Positions 56,817 through 64,000 of a stretch of 64,000 nt of DNA are shown piece by piece; positions within the stretch are counted from its first letter, which is position 1; every line of letters begins with the position of its first letter. The notes below the pieces were generated by a model, which was given only the letters and a program-made list of their open reading frames with translations, had not been told where the DNA came from and searched no databases. This DNA is from Streptomyces polyasparticus (GTDB taxonomy: Bacteria > Actinomycetota > Actinomycetes > Streptomycetales > Streptomycetaceae): the NCBI RefSeq assembly GCF_014493765.1, contig NZ_JACTVJ010000003.1:124001-188000 (forward strand). The letters run 5' to 3'. Made by a program: the position numbers and the translations under genes.

Positions 56817-59087
56817 TCAATCCTCGTACGGCGCTCGGCCGCGATACTCGTTCTTGTGTGAACCCGTACCGTAGTAGGCGTCCTCGACACGTTGCTTCCA
56901 GTCTTCGTGATCGGCGGTCCTCGCGACTTCCGGGTGATCCTTCAAGTAGGAGCTGTACGCTGTGCCGAGATCGCCTGCGCCCTTCCCGTAGAATTCTGCG
57001 CTGGTCATCTGGGCCTTCGCGGTTGGATCTTCCTCCGCCGCACCGTCATCAATGCTATGGTCGAGGAACGTTCCGAGGATTTCGCCCGCGGTGTCCGCAG
57101 CGACCGGGGCGAATACGATTGCGGCAGCCGTCGAGCCTGGCAGTGGAATTGCGGCGATACCTCCTGCGATGACCGCCCCTGCGGCCACCTTTTTCCAGTC
57201 GTCGCCTTTCGCAATAGACTTGTTCGCTTCGTCGGCGTCACCTTCAGCATCTGCCGTTGCTTGTTCGACGTAGGCGTTGTCCAGGATGCCTCGGGCTTGC
57301 GCGCCGACGTTCAATGCATCTCGTGCATGATCGATTTGGTCGGCGTCGGTGGGCGGGTGTGCGTCAAGCAAGCTGAGTGTGTAAAGGTGCTGCGCGGCCG
57401 TCACCGTGTTGTGGGAGGTTTCGTTTTGCCCGAGCACGCTCAGGAAGTCGATTGCGCCCTGTTCGCCGAAGTTGGCTCGTCCGGGATATTGTGAGGGGAA
57501 GTCCCCGGCATCCTTGGATTGGTCACCGAACCCCGAGATGCTGTGATCGATATCGTCGATGTAAGCGGCGCCCATCTTGCCTAGGCTGTCCGCCATCTCC
57601 GGCTGATCGTGCAGCATCTTGGGGCCGTCTTCGCTTCCGTAGAGATAGGCGACCTGCTCCATCACATCAGCGGTGGCCTCAGTTCTGCGGTCTCCGCTCC
57701 CCGGAATCATCGGATCCTTTGCCGACATGGGATCCGCGTCGTACGCGTAGCCGGTCGTCGCAGCCTCAAGGGCATGCCCCAGCGCATCCCGCCCGGCCAT
57801 GACGTCACGATCCCCCTCGAACGTGGGATCCTCGTACCAATGCCGTTCCTTGGTCAGGTACTTGAGGTTCTCGTTGACCTCGGATTCCTTGTCGACGTAG
57901 TCGCCATCCACTCCGGGGGACGCGAAGAACTGGGCCGAAGCTTCGGGATTGTGGCCCAATGCCTGGAGGAATCCGCTCACCGGGTCCCGGCCGCGGTCGT
58001 TCTTGTCCCAGAAGTTCAGGTTCGACTGATCGTGGTTGTTGACCCAGAACGGTGTGCCGTGATGCGAGTCGGTGTCGACCTGCTTGTCGAACTCCAAGAG
58101 ACGATCGCCGTAGCTGGTCAGGAAGTCCGTGTCGTAGTCACCGAAGCGCATCAGGTTGCTCATGACGACGAAGCTGCGAGGACCGTCCTCGTACTCCCCG
58201 AGCCGCTTCTCACCCATCGAGGTGATCGTGGATTCCCACTTGTCCATCGCCGCGCTGTCCGAGCGAGTCGCCGTACCAAGAGTGATGCCCAGATTCTTCT
58301 GGAGCTGCTTCATGGTCTTCAGACGGTCAGGGTCGTACGTGCCCGCTCCGGCGGCTGCTGCGCCCGAGTAGAACTCCAGTGTTCCCTGGGGGCCGAGCTT
58401 CGTGGCGAACTCTTCGGCGAAGAGCGGGTCGTTCCGGTACTTGGCCAGACCGGCGTTGATGCTGTTCAGCTCGGTCTTGGTGAGCTCGTCAGGGTCCTTC
58501 GCCGCGAGCTTTGCCAGCTCGTCGGCCTTCTTGATGGCGTCGGCCGCCGTATCGCGGTCCTTGTAGGAGGCGTCCGAGAAACCGAGATCGCTCTGATCGG
58601 CGATCGCCTGGAGTACCTTCGCGGCCGAACTGTCCGACTCGGTGGCCCTGGTGAGGATGCCCTTGATTTCCTCGACCGCGGTGTCGATCCGCTGCTTGGC
58701 GTCCTTGGGCTCCGGATGCACGCTGATCATTGCCTCGAAGCCGCCCCCGGCAACGCCGTAGACGGTGACCTTCTGCTCCCACGCGCGGTCGATCGCCTCG
58801 GTGAGCTGCCGCTTGTAGTCCTTGAGCTCGTCCCGGGTGTCACGGAGGATGTTCCGGATGCTTTCGGCCTGCTTGTGCGCGTCGCCGAACTCGCCGGCCG
58901 TCTTGCCCACGAACTGACGGCTCACCGTGGCGTTGAGTCCCTGCCAGTCAGCCTTCTGAGCGGCGTTCAGCAGCCCCTTGGTGGCGGACTTCTCGAGTTC
59001 CCCGAGGTTGCTGACCATCTTCGACCAGTCGGTCACGGCGTCGTCGAGCAGCTTGAAGTTCGCATTGCGGAGATCGTCGAGGTTCAT
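56817..59087 (-). CDS. 756-aa WXG-type protein, candidate T7SS substrate or effector
   Basis: A long protein whose first ~140 residues form helices with a WXG turn (KADWQGLNATV, Trp48) and a C-terminal helix similar to LXG/WXG substrates (DTRDELKDYKRQLTEAIDRAW). The middle (residues ~180-600) is an acidic, helical region with FVVMSNLMRFGDYDTDFLTSYGDRLLEF, possibly the DUF6571-type domain of Streptomyces WXG proteins. A hydrophobic, Gly/Ala-rich pair of helices lies near residues 645-690 (AAGAVIAGGIAAIPLPG), followed by a charged end. The ATG overlaps the partner gene's TGA. The 3' end is lower in GC. A toxin or structural substrate role is inference. Confidence 0.72.
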   Translation of the reverse strand: MNLDDLRNANFKLLDDAVTDWSKMVSNLGELEKSATKGLLNAAQKADWQGLNATVSRQFVGKTAGEFGDAHKQAESIRNILRDTRDELKDYKRQLTEAIDRAWEQKVTVYGVAGGGFEAMISVHPEPKDAKQRIDTAVEEIKGILTRATESDSSAAKVLQAIADQSDLGFSDASYKDRDTAADAIKKADELAKLAAKDPDELTKTELNSINAGLAKYRNDPLFAEEFATKLGPQGTLEFYSGAAAAGAGTYDPDRLKTMKQLQKNLGITLGTATRSDSAAMDKWESTITSMGEKRLGEYEDGPRSFVVMSNLMRFGDYDTDFLTSYGDRLLEFDKQVDTDSHHGTPFWVNNHDQSNLNFWDKNDRGRDPVSGFLQALGHNPEASAQFFASPGVDGDYVDKESEVNENLKYLTKERHWYEDPTFEGDRDVMAGRDALGHALEAATTGYAYDADPMSAKDPMIPGSGDRRTEATADVMEQVAYLYGSEDGPKMLHDQPEMADSLGKMGAAYIDDIDHSISGFGDQSKDAGDFPSQYPGRANFGEQGAIDFLSVLGQNETSHNTVTAAQHLYTLSLLDAHPPTDADQIDHARDALNVGAQARGILDNAYVEQATADAEGDADEANKSIAKGDDWKKVAAGAVIAGGIAAIPLPGSTAAAIVFAPVAADTAGEILGTFLDHSIDDGAAEEDPTAKAQMTSAEFYGKGAGDLGTAYSSYLKDHPEVARTADHEDWKQRVEDAYYGTGSHKNEYRGRAPYED

Positions 59088-59569
59088 CAGTTGCCGCCCT
59101 TGCCCTGCTTGCCGGAGTCGGCCCAGTTCTCGTCGAAGCCGGAGTCGAGTGCAGCGATCGAGCTTGTGTGCCGCGCGATGTAGTCATCGTCGGTCCGGTG
59201 CTGCTTCTCCGTGATCGCCAGGTGGTTGTTGATGTGGGCACAGGCGTCCATCAGCGACTTCAACTGCTCTTCCCAGCGGTTGGAGACGTGCTGTAGCGCG
59301 GATCCGACGGCGAAGCCCTGCTTTGTCAGGTCGCCCGCGGCCTTGTCGCTGGACGGTACGGCGACTCGCGCTTCGGTCCAGAGCCGGTCGTACAGGGTGT
59401 GTGCGTGGTCACCGATCTTCGCCAGATCCTGATGCTTGACCTTGAGGTCCCCGACACCGGACCCATCGGTCACGGCAGGCACGTCATCCAGCTGATTCAG
59501 CTGCATCTGCCCACCCCCATTCCGCTCAACCGCCGCCGACTTCAGCTGCTCCCACTCATCCCACGCCAT
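59087..59569 (-). CDS. Partner protein of the WXG-type effector candidate
   Basis: A 160-aa helical protein with a central hairpin: DHAHTLYDRLWTEARVAVPS, LQHVSNRWEEQLKSLMDACAHIN (WEE instead of WXG), and an acidic C-terminus YIARHTSSIAALDSGFDENW. Its size and place directly upstream of a WXG-type protein fit a secretion partner or chaperone. Its TGA overlaps the next ATG by one base. A strong promoter lies 57 bases before the ATG, so it probably leads the three-gene module. Confidence 0.68.
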   Translation of the reverse strand: MAWDEWEQLKSAAVERNGGGQMQLNQLDDVPAVTDGSGVGDLKVKHQDLAKIGDHAHTLYDRLWTEARVAVPSSDKAAGDLTKQGFAVGSALQHVSNRWEEQLKSLMDACAHINNHLAITEKQHRTDDDYIARHTSSIAALDSGFDENWADSGKQGKGGN

Positions 59570-59625
59570 CAGCCGCGCACTCCCTTTCCCCCGTCGACGC
59601 CATCAGGAATGGCGGATTCCAGTTC

Positions 59626-59655
59626 AACCTATGGAGTGAGCTCCGACGTGGGCAA
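59626..59655 (-). promoter_or_regulatory. Promoter of the effector module
   Basis: -35 TTGCCC (59655-59650) and -10 TAGGTT (59631-59626) lie 18 bases apart on the - strand, about 57 bases before the ATG at 59569. Confidence 0.6.
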
Positions 59656-59687
59656 GGCCCTGTGGCCTCGCCCACGCAGAAGATCCG

Positions 59688-62600
59688 TCACTCACCCACA
59701 AACCCCGTCTGCACCAACGGATTCCCCCGCCGCCGCGACACGAAGACGCCCCGGCCCGCAGGCATCGGCCGCGGTCGCACGCCGCCGAAGATGTCGCCCT
59801 CGTTCGGGTCGCCGGAGAGGACCACGCCTTGCGCGCCCAGCTCCATGATTCGCTGCATGAACGGCTCGTACGAAGCACGCCCGGCCCCCGCCGTATTGCG
59901 GGCGATGATGAAGCGGATGCCCACGTCCCGGGCGAACGGCAGCTGTTCCGTGAGCTTCGCCAGGGGGTTGCCCGACGAGGTCGACACCAGGTCGTAGTCG
60001 TCCACGACCACGAAGACCTCCGGGCCCGACCACCAACTGCGGTCCCGCAGCTGCTGTGCCGTGACCTCCGAGGACGGTGCGCGCCGCTGCATCAGATCGG
60101 CGAGCGCGTCGACGTGGTGCTCCATGGCGTTGGACATGGGGACGTATTCCGCCAGGTGCGAAGCGGGGGTGACGTCCAGCAGAGCCCGCCTGTTGTCGAT
60201 GACGAAGAACTTCGCCACGCTGCCGTCGTACCGCTGCGAGATCTGCTGGATGAGCAGCCGCAGCAGATTGGACTTGCCCGATTCACTCTCGCCGAAGACG
60301 AGGAAGAACGGGTCGCGGTCGAAGTCGACGAAGACCGGCTCGAGGTTGTTCTCGTCCAGGCCGAAGGCCACGCCCAGCTCCGGACGCGCGCCGCCCGCCG
60401 GCAGTTCCGCGGCCGGCAGCGAGCGGGGGAGGAGCCGGACGGCAGGCGCCCCGGGCACGGTCCAGTGCCTGGCCACCTCCTGCTGCATCGCCGCCGTCGC
60501 CTCCGACAGATCACTGTCCGAGTTGATGCCGTCGATACGGGGCACCGCGGCCATGAAGTGCAGCTTCTCCGGGGTCATACCGCGGCCGGGCACCCCGGAC
60601 GGCACGTTCGCCGCCACCTTGCGGTCGAGTTCGGAGTCCATGGTGTCGCCGAGCCGCAGCTCGAGGCGGTTCATCAGGTGGTCCTTGAGGTTCGACCTGA
60701 CCTCCATCGACCGCGAGGCGGTCAGTATCACGTGGATGCCGTAGCCCAGACCGCGTGCCGCGATCTCCAGGACGATCGGGTCGAGATTCTCGTACTCGGA
60801 ACGGAAGTTGCCCCAGCCGTCGATGACCAGGAAGACATCGCCCCACGGCTGGTCGGTGAACGAGATCTCGCCCCGCGCCCGCATCCGCCGGAACGTCGCG
60901 ATCGAGTCGATGCCCGCCGTACGGAAGTACTCCTCGCGCCGCGCGAGAATGCCGTACACCTCGGCCACCGTGCGCCGCACCCGCTCGGGGTCGAGCCGGG
61001 AGGCCACGCCGCCCACATGCGGCAGGCCCGCGATGGATGACATACCGCCACCGCCGAAGTCGAGTCCGTAGAACTGCACTTCATGCGGTGTGTGCGTCAG
61101 AGCGAAAGCCGAGATCAACGTACGCAGCAACGTCGACTTTCCGGACTGCGGACCGCCCACGATCTGCATATGGCCGGCCGCACCCGAGAAGTCCCGGTAC
61201 AGCGTGTCCCGCCGCTGCTCGAACGGCTTGTCCACGACGCCGAGCGGCACGACCAGACGCCCCGCCCCCTCGTATCCGGCGACGGTGAGCCCGCGGCCCT
61301 CCACCCCCGTGAGTCCGGGCAGCAGTTCGTCGAGCGACGGCGGATTGTCCAGCGGCGGCAGCCACACCTGATGCGCCGCGACGCCGCGGCCTTCGAGCCG
61401 CCGCACGATCACATCGAGTACGGAGTCGGCGAGCGCGTCGTCGTCCGCGGCGGAGCGGGACGCCGGTACGGCGGCGATGTCCGGTGCCACGTACTGCACG
61501 GGCACGGGCGCCGCCGTGAAGGCCACCGGACGCCGGTCCAGCGGCAGCGGTCCACCGGACGCCACCTGCTGGGTGCCGGTGCGGTATGTCCCGGAGACGT
61601 ACGCGGCCTTGAAGCGCACCATCTCGTCCGTGCCGAACTTGAGATAGCCCGAACCCGGCACGTTCGGCAGCGTGTACGCGTCCGGCACACCGATGGCCGC
61701 CCGCGATTCGGCCGCGGAGAAGGTCCGCAGACCGACGCGGTACGACAGATACGTCTCGAGCCCGCGCAGCCGACCCTCCTCCAGGCGCTGCGAGGCGAGC
61801 AGCAGATGCACACCGAGCGAACGTCCGATACGGCCGATCTGCACGAACATCTCGATGAAGTCCGGCTTCGCCGTCAACAGTTCGCTGAACTCGTCGATCA
61901 CCAGGACGAGTGACGGGATCGGCTGCAGCGGCGCACCGGCGGCGCGCGCCTTCTCGTAGTCGTGGATGTTCGCGTAGTTGCCGGCGTCCCTGAGCATCTC
62001 CTGGCGGCGGTTGAGCTCGCCGCGGATGGAGTCGCCCATGCGGTCCACCAGGGTCAGGTCGTCCGCGAGGTTGGTGATCACGGCCGCCACATGCGGCATT
62101 TGGGACATACCGGCAAAGGTTGCGCCGCCCTTGAAGTCCGCGAGGACGAAGTTCAGCGTCTCCGAGGAGTGGGTGACCGCAAGGCCGAGCACCAGTGTGC
62201 GCAGCAGCTCCGACTTGCCGGAACCGGTCGCGCCCACGCACAGACCATGCGGACCCATGCCCTCCTGCGCCGCCTCCTTGAGGTCGAGCATGACGGGCGC
62301 CCCGTCCTCGCCCACACCGATCGGCACGCGCAGCCGCTCGGCCTGCGCCCGCGGGCGCCAGGTGCGCCCCACGTCCACCGAGGCGGCGTCCCCGAGGTTC
62401 AGCAGATCCGTGAACTCCAGGTTGGCGAGCAGCGGTTCGTCGTCGTCACCGCCGGACGCCATCCGCAGCGGCGCGAGCTGGCGCGCGAGCGCCTCGGCGG
62501 CCTCGTACGACAGCGAGTCCGGCACTCCCTCGTATACGAGGCCGTGGCCGGACTCGAGCTGCAGCTTCTCGCGGTCCACCGTGACGGAGAGCCCGCCGCG

Positions 62601-63650
62601 CGCACCGTGATGGTCACCGGGCACGACCTCGATGACCGTGACGCCCTGCAGGCCCTCGGGCGCGGCCAGCGGCGAGAGCGGCGGCAGGCCCTCGCCGTCG
62701 AGGACGACGACGATGTGCGGCTGGTCGAGCAGGGGAGCGCCGCCGGCGTGGAAGCGCGGACGGCCGTCGAGCCGTCCCGCGAGCAGCTCCTCCAGCTCCG
62801 AGGAGTCCGTGGTGATCATGCGACGGCTGCCCGCACCGTCCGGCGCGCCACCGGACTGCACATGCGGCAGCCACTTCGTCCACTCCCACTGCGCGGCCGC
62901 ATCGCGGCGCGCGGCGATCGCGATCACCAGGTCGTCGGGGGAGTGCAGGGAGGCGAGCGAGCCGACCATCGCGCGGACGGATCCGCGTACGGCATCCGTC
63001 TCACCGCTGACCGTCACGTGGTAGAAGGCGCGCAGCGAGACCGCCATCGGCAGGTCTTCCAAGGTGCTGTGCGTGTGCAGGAACTGCTGCATCGCGCCCG
63101 CCGTCAGCGGTTCGAGCTCGTCGACCGGCGCCGTCTCGGGGGCGATCAGCGGGGTCGCGAGCTGCTGGGCGCCGAGTCCGATACGGACCTGGCCGAAGTC
63201 GTCGTCGCCGACGCGGCGTTCCCACACCCGGCTGCCCTCGGCGACCAGCGCCCACAGCTGCTCGGGGGCGGGGTGCAGATAGAACTGCGCGTCGCGCTGC
63301 AGCCGGGCCGTGCGCTGCACGCTGCGCCGCGTCTGCGCGAGATAGCGGAGGTAGTCGCGGCGCATGTCGGCCAGTTGCCCCTGCGTACCGCGACGGTAAC
63401 GAACCAGCATCGCGATCGCCATGGCGATCGTGGACGCGATCATCACCATGCCCATGATCCGCATGATCGGATTCGGCGTCATGAAGAAGAAGACGACAGA
63501 TCCGCCCATACCGAGCATCGGCAGGAGCTGCATCAGCGCGCCCTCCTGCTGGCCGCGCGGCAGCTCCGGAGGCGGCTGCAACTGCACCTGCTCACCAGGC
63601 ACTTCGGTGGGCAGAGCGCGCGGTGGGCGCTTGACGACGATCTGGCTCAC
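59688..63650 (-). CDS. eccC: ESX ATPase EccC (fused, three P-loop domains)
   Basis: The motor that recognises and drives substrates through the ESX channel. 1,320 aa: N-terminal Pro-rich region, two helices (about 40-80: LLPMLGMGGSVVFFF; MVMIASTIAMAIAML), then three FtsK/SpoIIIE ATPase domains. Walker A motifs are GATGSGKSELL (~472), GGPQSGKSTLL (~833) and GESESGKSNLL (~1120). Walker B strands include FVLADFKGG, FYGLDFGGGG and FFVIDNRR. As a single chain it differs from the split EccCa/EccCb of mycobacterial ESX-1. The GTG start is preceded by GGTGAG. It is divergent from the right-edge gene. Confidence 0.96.
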   Translation of the reverse strand: MSQIVVKRPPRALPTEVPGEQVQLQPPPELPRGQQEGALMQLLPMLGMGGSVVFFFMTPNPIMRIMGMVMIASTIAMAIAMLVRYRRGTQGQLADMRRDYLRYLAQTRRSVQRTARLQRDAQFYLHPAPEQLWALVAEGSRVWERRVGDDDFGQVRIGLGAQQLATPLIAPETAPVDELEPLTAGAMQQFLHTHSTLEDLPMAVSLRAFYHVTVSGETDAVRGSVRAMVGSLASLHSPDDLVIAIAARRDAAAQWEWTKWLPHVQSGGAPDGAGSRRMITTDSSELEELLAGRLDGRPRFHAGGAPLLDQPHIVVVLDGEGLPPLSPLAAPEGLQGVTVIEVVPGDHHGARGGLSVTVDREKLQLESGHGLVYEGVPDSLSYEAAEALARQLAPLRMASGGDDDEPLLANLEFTDLLNLGDAASVDVGRTWRPRAQAERLRVPIGVGEDGAPVMLDLKEAAQEGMGPHGLCVGATGSGKSELLRTLVLGLAVTHSSETLNFVLADFKGGATFAGMSQMPHVAAVITNLADDLTLVDRMGDSIRGELNRRQEMLRDAGNYANIHDYEKARAAGAPLQPIPSLVLVIDEFSELLTAKPDFIEMFVQIGRIGRSLGVHLLLASQRLEEGRLRGLETYLSYRVGLRTFSAAESRAAIGVPDAYTLPNVPGSGYLKFGTDEMVRFKAAYVSGTYRTGTQQVASGGPLPLDRRPVAFTAAPVPVQYVAPDIAAVPASRSAADDDALADSVLDVIVRRLEGRGVAAHQVWLPPLDNPPSLDELLPGLTGVEGRGLTVAGYEGAGRLVVPLGVVDKPFEQRRDTLYRDFSGAAGHMQIVGGPQSGKSTLLRTLISAFALTHTPHEVQFYGLDFGGGGMSSIAGLPHVGGVASRLDPERVRRTVAEVYGILARREEYFRTAGIDSIATFRRMRARGEISFTDQPWGDVFLVIDGWGNFRSEYENLDPIVLEIAARGLGYGIHVILTASRSMEVRSNLKDHLMNRLELRLGDTMDSELDRKVAANVPSGVPGRGMTPEKLHFMAAVPRIDGINSDSDLSEATAAMQQEVARHWTVPGAPAVRLLPRSLPAAELPAGGARPELGVAFGLDENNLEPVFVDFDRDPFFLVFGESESGKSNLLRLLIQQISQRYDGSVAKFFVIDNRRALLDVTPASHLAEYVPMSNAMEHHVDALADLMQRRAPSSEVTAQQLRDRSWWSGPEVFVVVDDYDLVSTSSGNPLAKLTEQLPFARDVGIRFIIARNTAGAGRASYEPFMQRIMELGAQGVVLSGDPNEGDIFGGVRPRPMPAGRGVFVSRRRGNPLVQTGFVGE

Positions 63651-63726
63651 AGCTCACCAATTCCCTTGCCGGACGGAAAGTTCCTATCGGCGCCCCCGTG
63701 GCGGCAAGGCCCGTCCGCGGGGGGTG

Positions 63727-63765
63727 ATCCTACTTGCGTACCACGGGACAGGCGGGCGGTAGGGT
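63727..63765. promoter_or_regulatory. Overlapping -10 candidates between eccC and the right-edge gene
   Basis: TAGGAT (63732-63727, - strand) suits eccC. TAGGGT (63760-63765, +) with TTGCGT 20 bases upstream could serve the divergent gene. Neither has a good -35 at normal spacing. Confidence 0.35.
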
Positions 63766-63866
63766 GTCGCGGGATACGGATGAGGTAAGCACCACGGCAG
63801 GTGTTCCGGTAGTACGCAGCCGCGAACCAGCGCAAAATTCTGCGGCTTCACGGAACGTCTTGCGAA

Positions 63867-63938
63867 GGCCTTGCGAACCTCCGCGCACAGGGTCTTGCGA
63901 ACTTGCGTACACAGGGTCTTGCGAACTTGCGTACACAG
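63867..63938. repeat. 24-bp tandem repeat upstream of the right-edge gene, three copies
   Basis: Units at 63867, 63891 and 63915; the last two are identical (GGTCTTGCGAACTTGCGTAC plus ACAG). They lie 40-110 bases before the GTG at 63978 and may be operator iterons. Confidence 0.85.
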
Positions 63939-63977
63939 CACAGAGAACGAGCTTCACGCATACGAGGGGGAGCAGCA

Positions 63978-64000
63978 GTGAGTACGACCGTCCAAGCGCC
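63978..64000 (+). CDS. First codons of the next gene, possibly eccD (cut by window end)
   Basis: GTG 63978 begins MSTTVQA, with AGGGGGAG seven to eight bases upstream. No eccD has appeared in the window, and eccD is the missing core subunit of this locus, so it is the likely candidate by position. Only seven codons are visible, so the call rests on context. Confidence 0.4.

Noticed and set aside
63867-63938. Possible CRISPR-like array before the right-edge gene
   Set aside because: Copies are head-to-tail without spacers; a tandem repeat fits better.

Overview
The window looks like part of a Streptomyces core chromosome. It is very GC-rich, uses GTG starts often, has strong GGAG-type ribosome sites, and shows the usual Streptomyces order of isoprenoid, translation and type VII secretion (ESX) genes. 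No rRNA, tRNA or CRISPR array was seen. All product calls come from reading motifs and gene order; no database was searched.

Left third (1-22937), mostly housekeeping on the + strand: a long acyl-CoA dehydrogenase, an AftA-like GT-C glycosyltransferase, the MEP genes dxr and ispG on either side of an RseP-type site-2 protease, two GNAT acetyltransferases and proS. Then come a convergent APH-like pseudokinase and a Tat-lipoprotein/ferritin-like pair, followed by the run rimP-nusA-ylxR-infB-DUF503-rbfA-truB. The gaps around 8.0-8.6 kb and 9.1-9.9 kb are packed with tandem repeats.

Middle (22938-40792): a 1,173-residue trypsin-like/P-loop/helical-repeat protein lies between truB and ribF. It is bracketed by two inverted copies of a ~143-bp palindromic element. 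After ribF come, on the - strand, two receptor-like Ser/Thr kinases with beta-propeller sensor domains, a Ser/Thr pseudokinase, and a complete Dpp/Opp-type peptide ABC transporter: binding protein, two permeases, two ATPases, with translational overlaps between the last four.

Right third (40793-64000), a type VII secretion locus: an EspI-like MinD-family ATPase with a huge Pro-rich region, a membrane-anchored propeller protein, an EsxA/EsxB WXG100 pair, two mycosins, two helical WXG-related proteins, eccB, eccE, an EccE-linked protein, a DUF397 protein, a candidate effector module (partner protein, 756-aa WXG-type protein, lipoprotein), the fused eccC ATPase, and at the right edge the first codons of a divergent gene that is probably eccD. 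Much of the effector module and the adjoining lipoprotein is visibly lower in GC than its surroundings.

The most interesting items are the inverted-repeat-bracketed trypsin/STAND-like gene with degenerate catalytic motifs, the effector/partner/lipoprotein module in the ESX locus, three overlapping micro-ORFs in the infB leader, and good promoter and operator candidates in front of the ESX operons.
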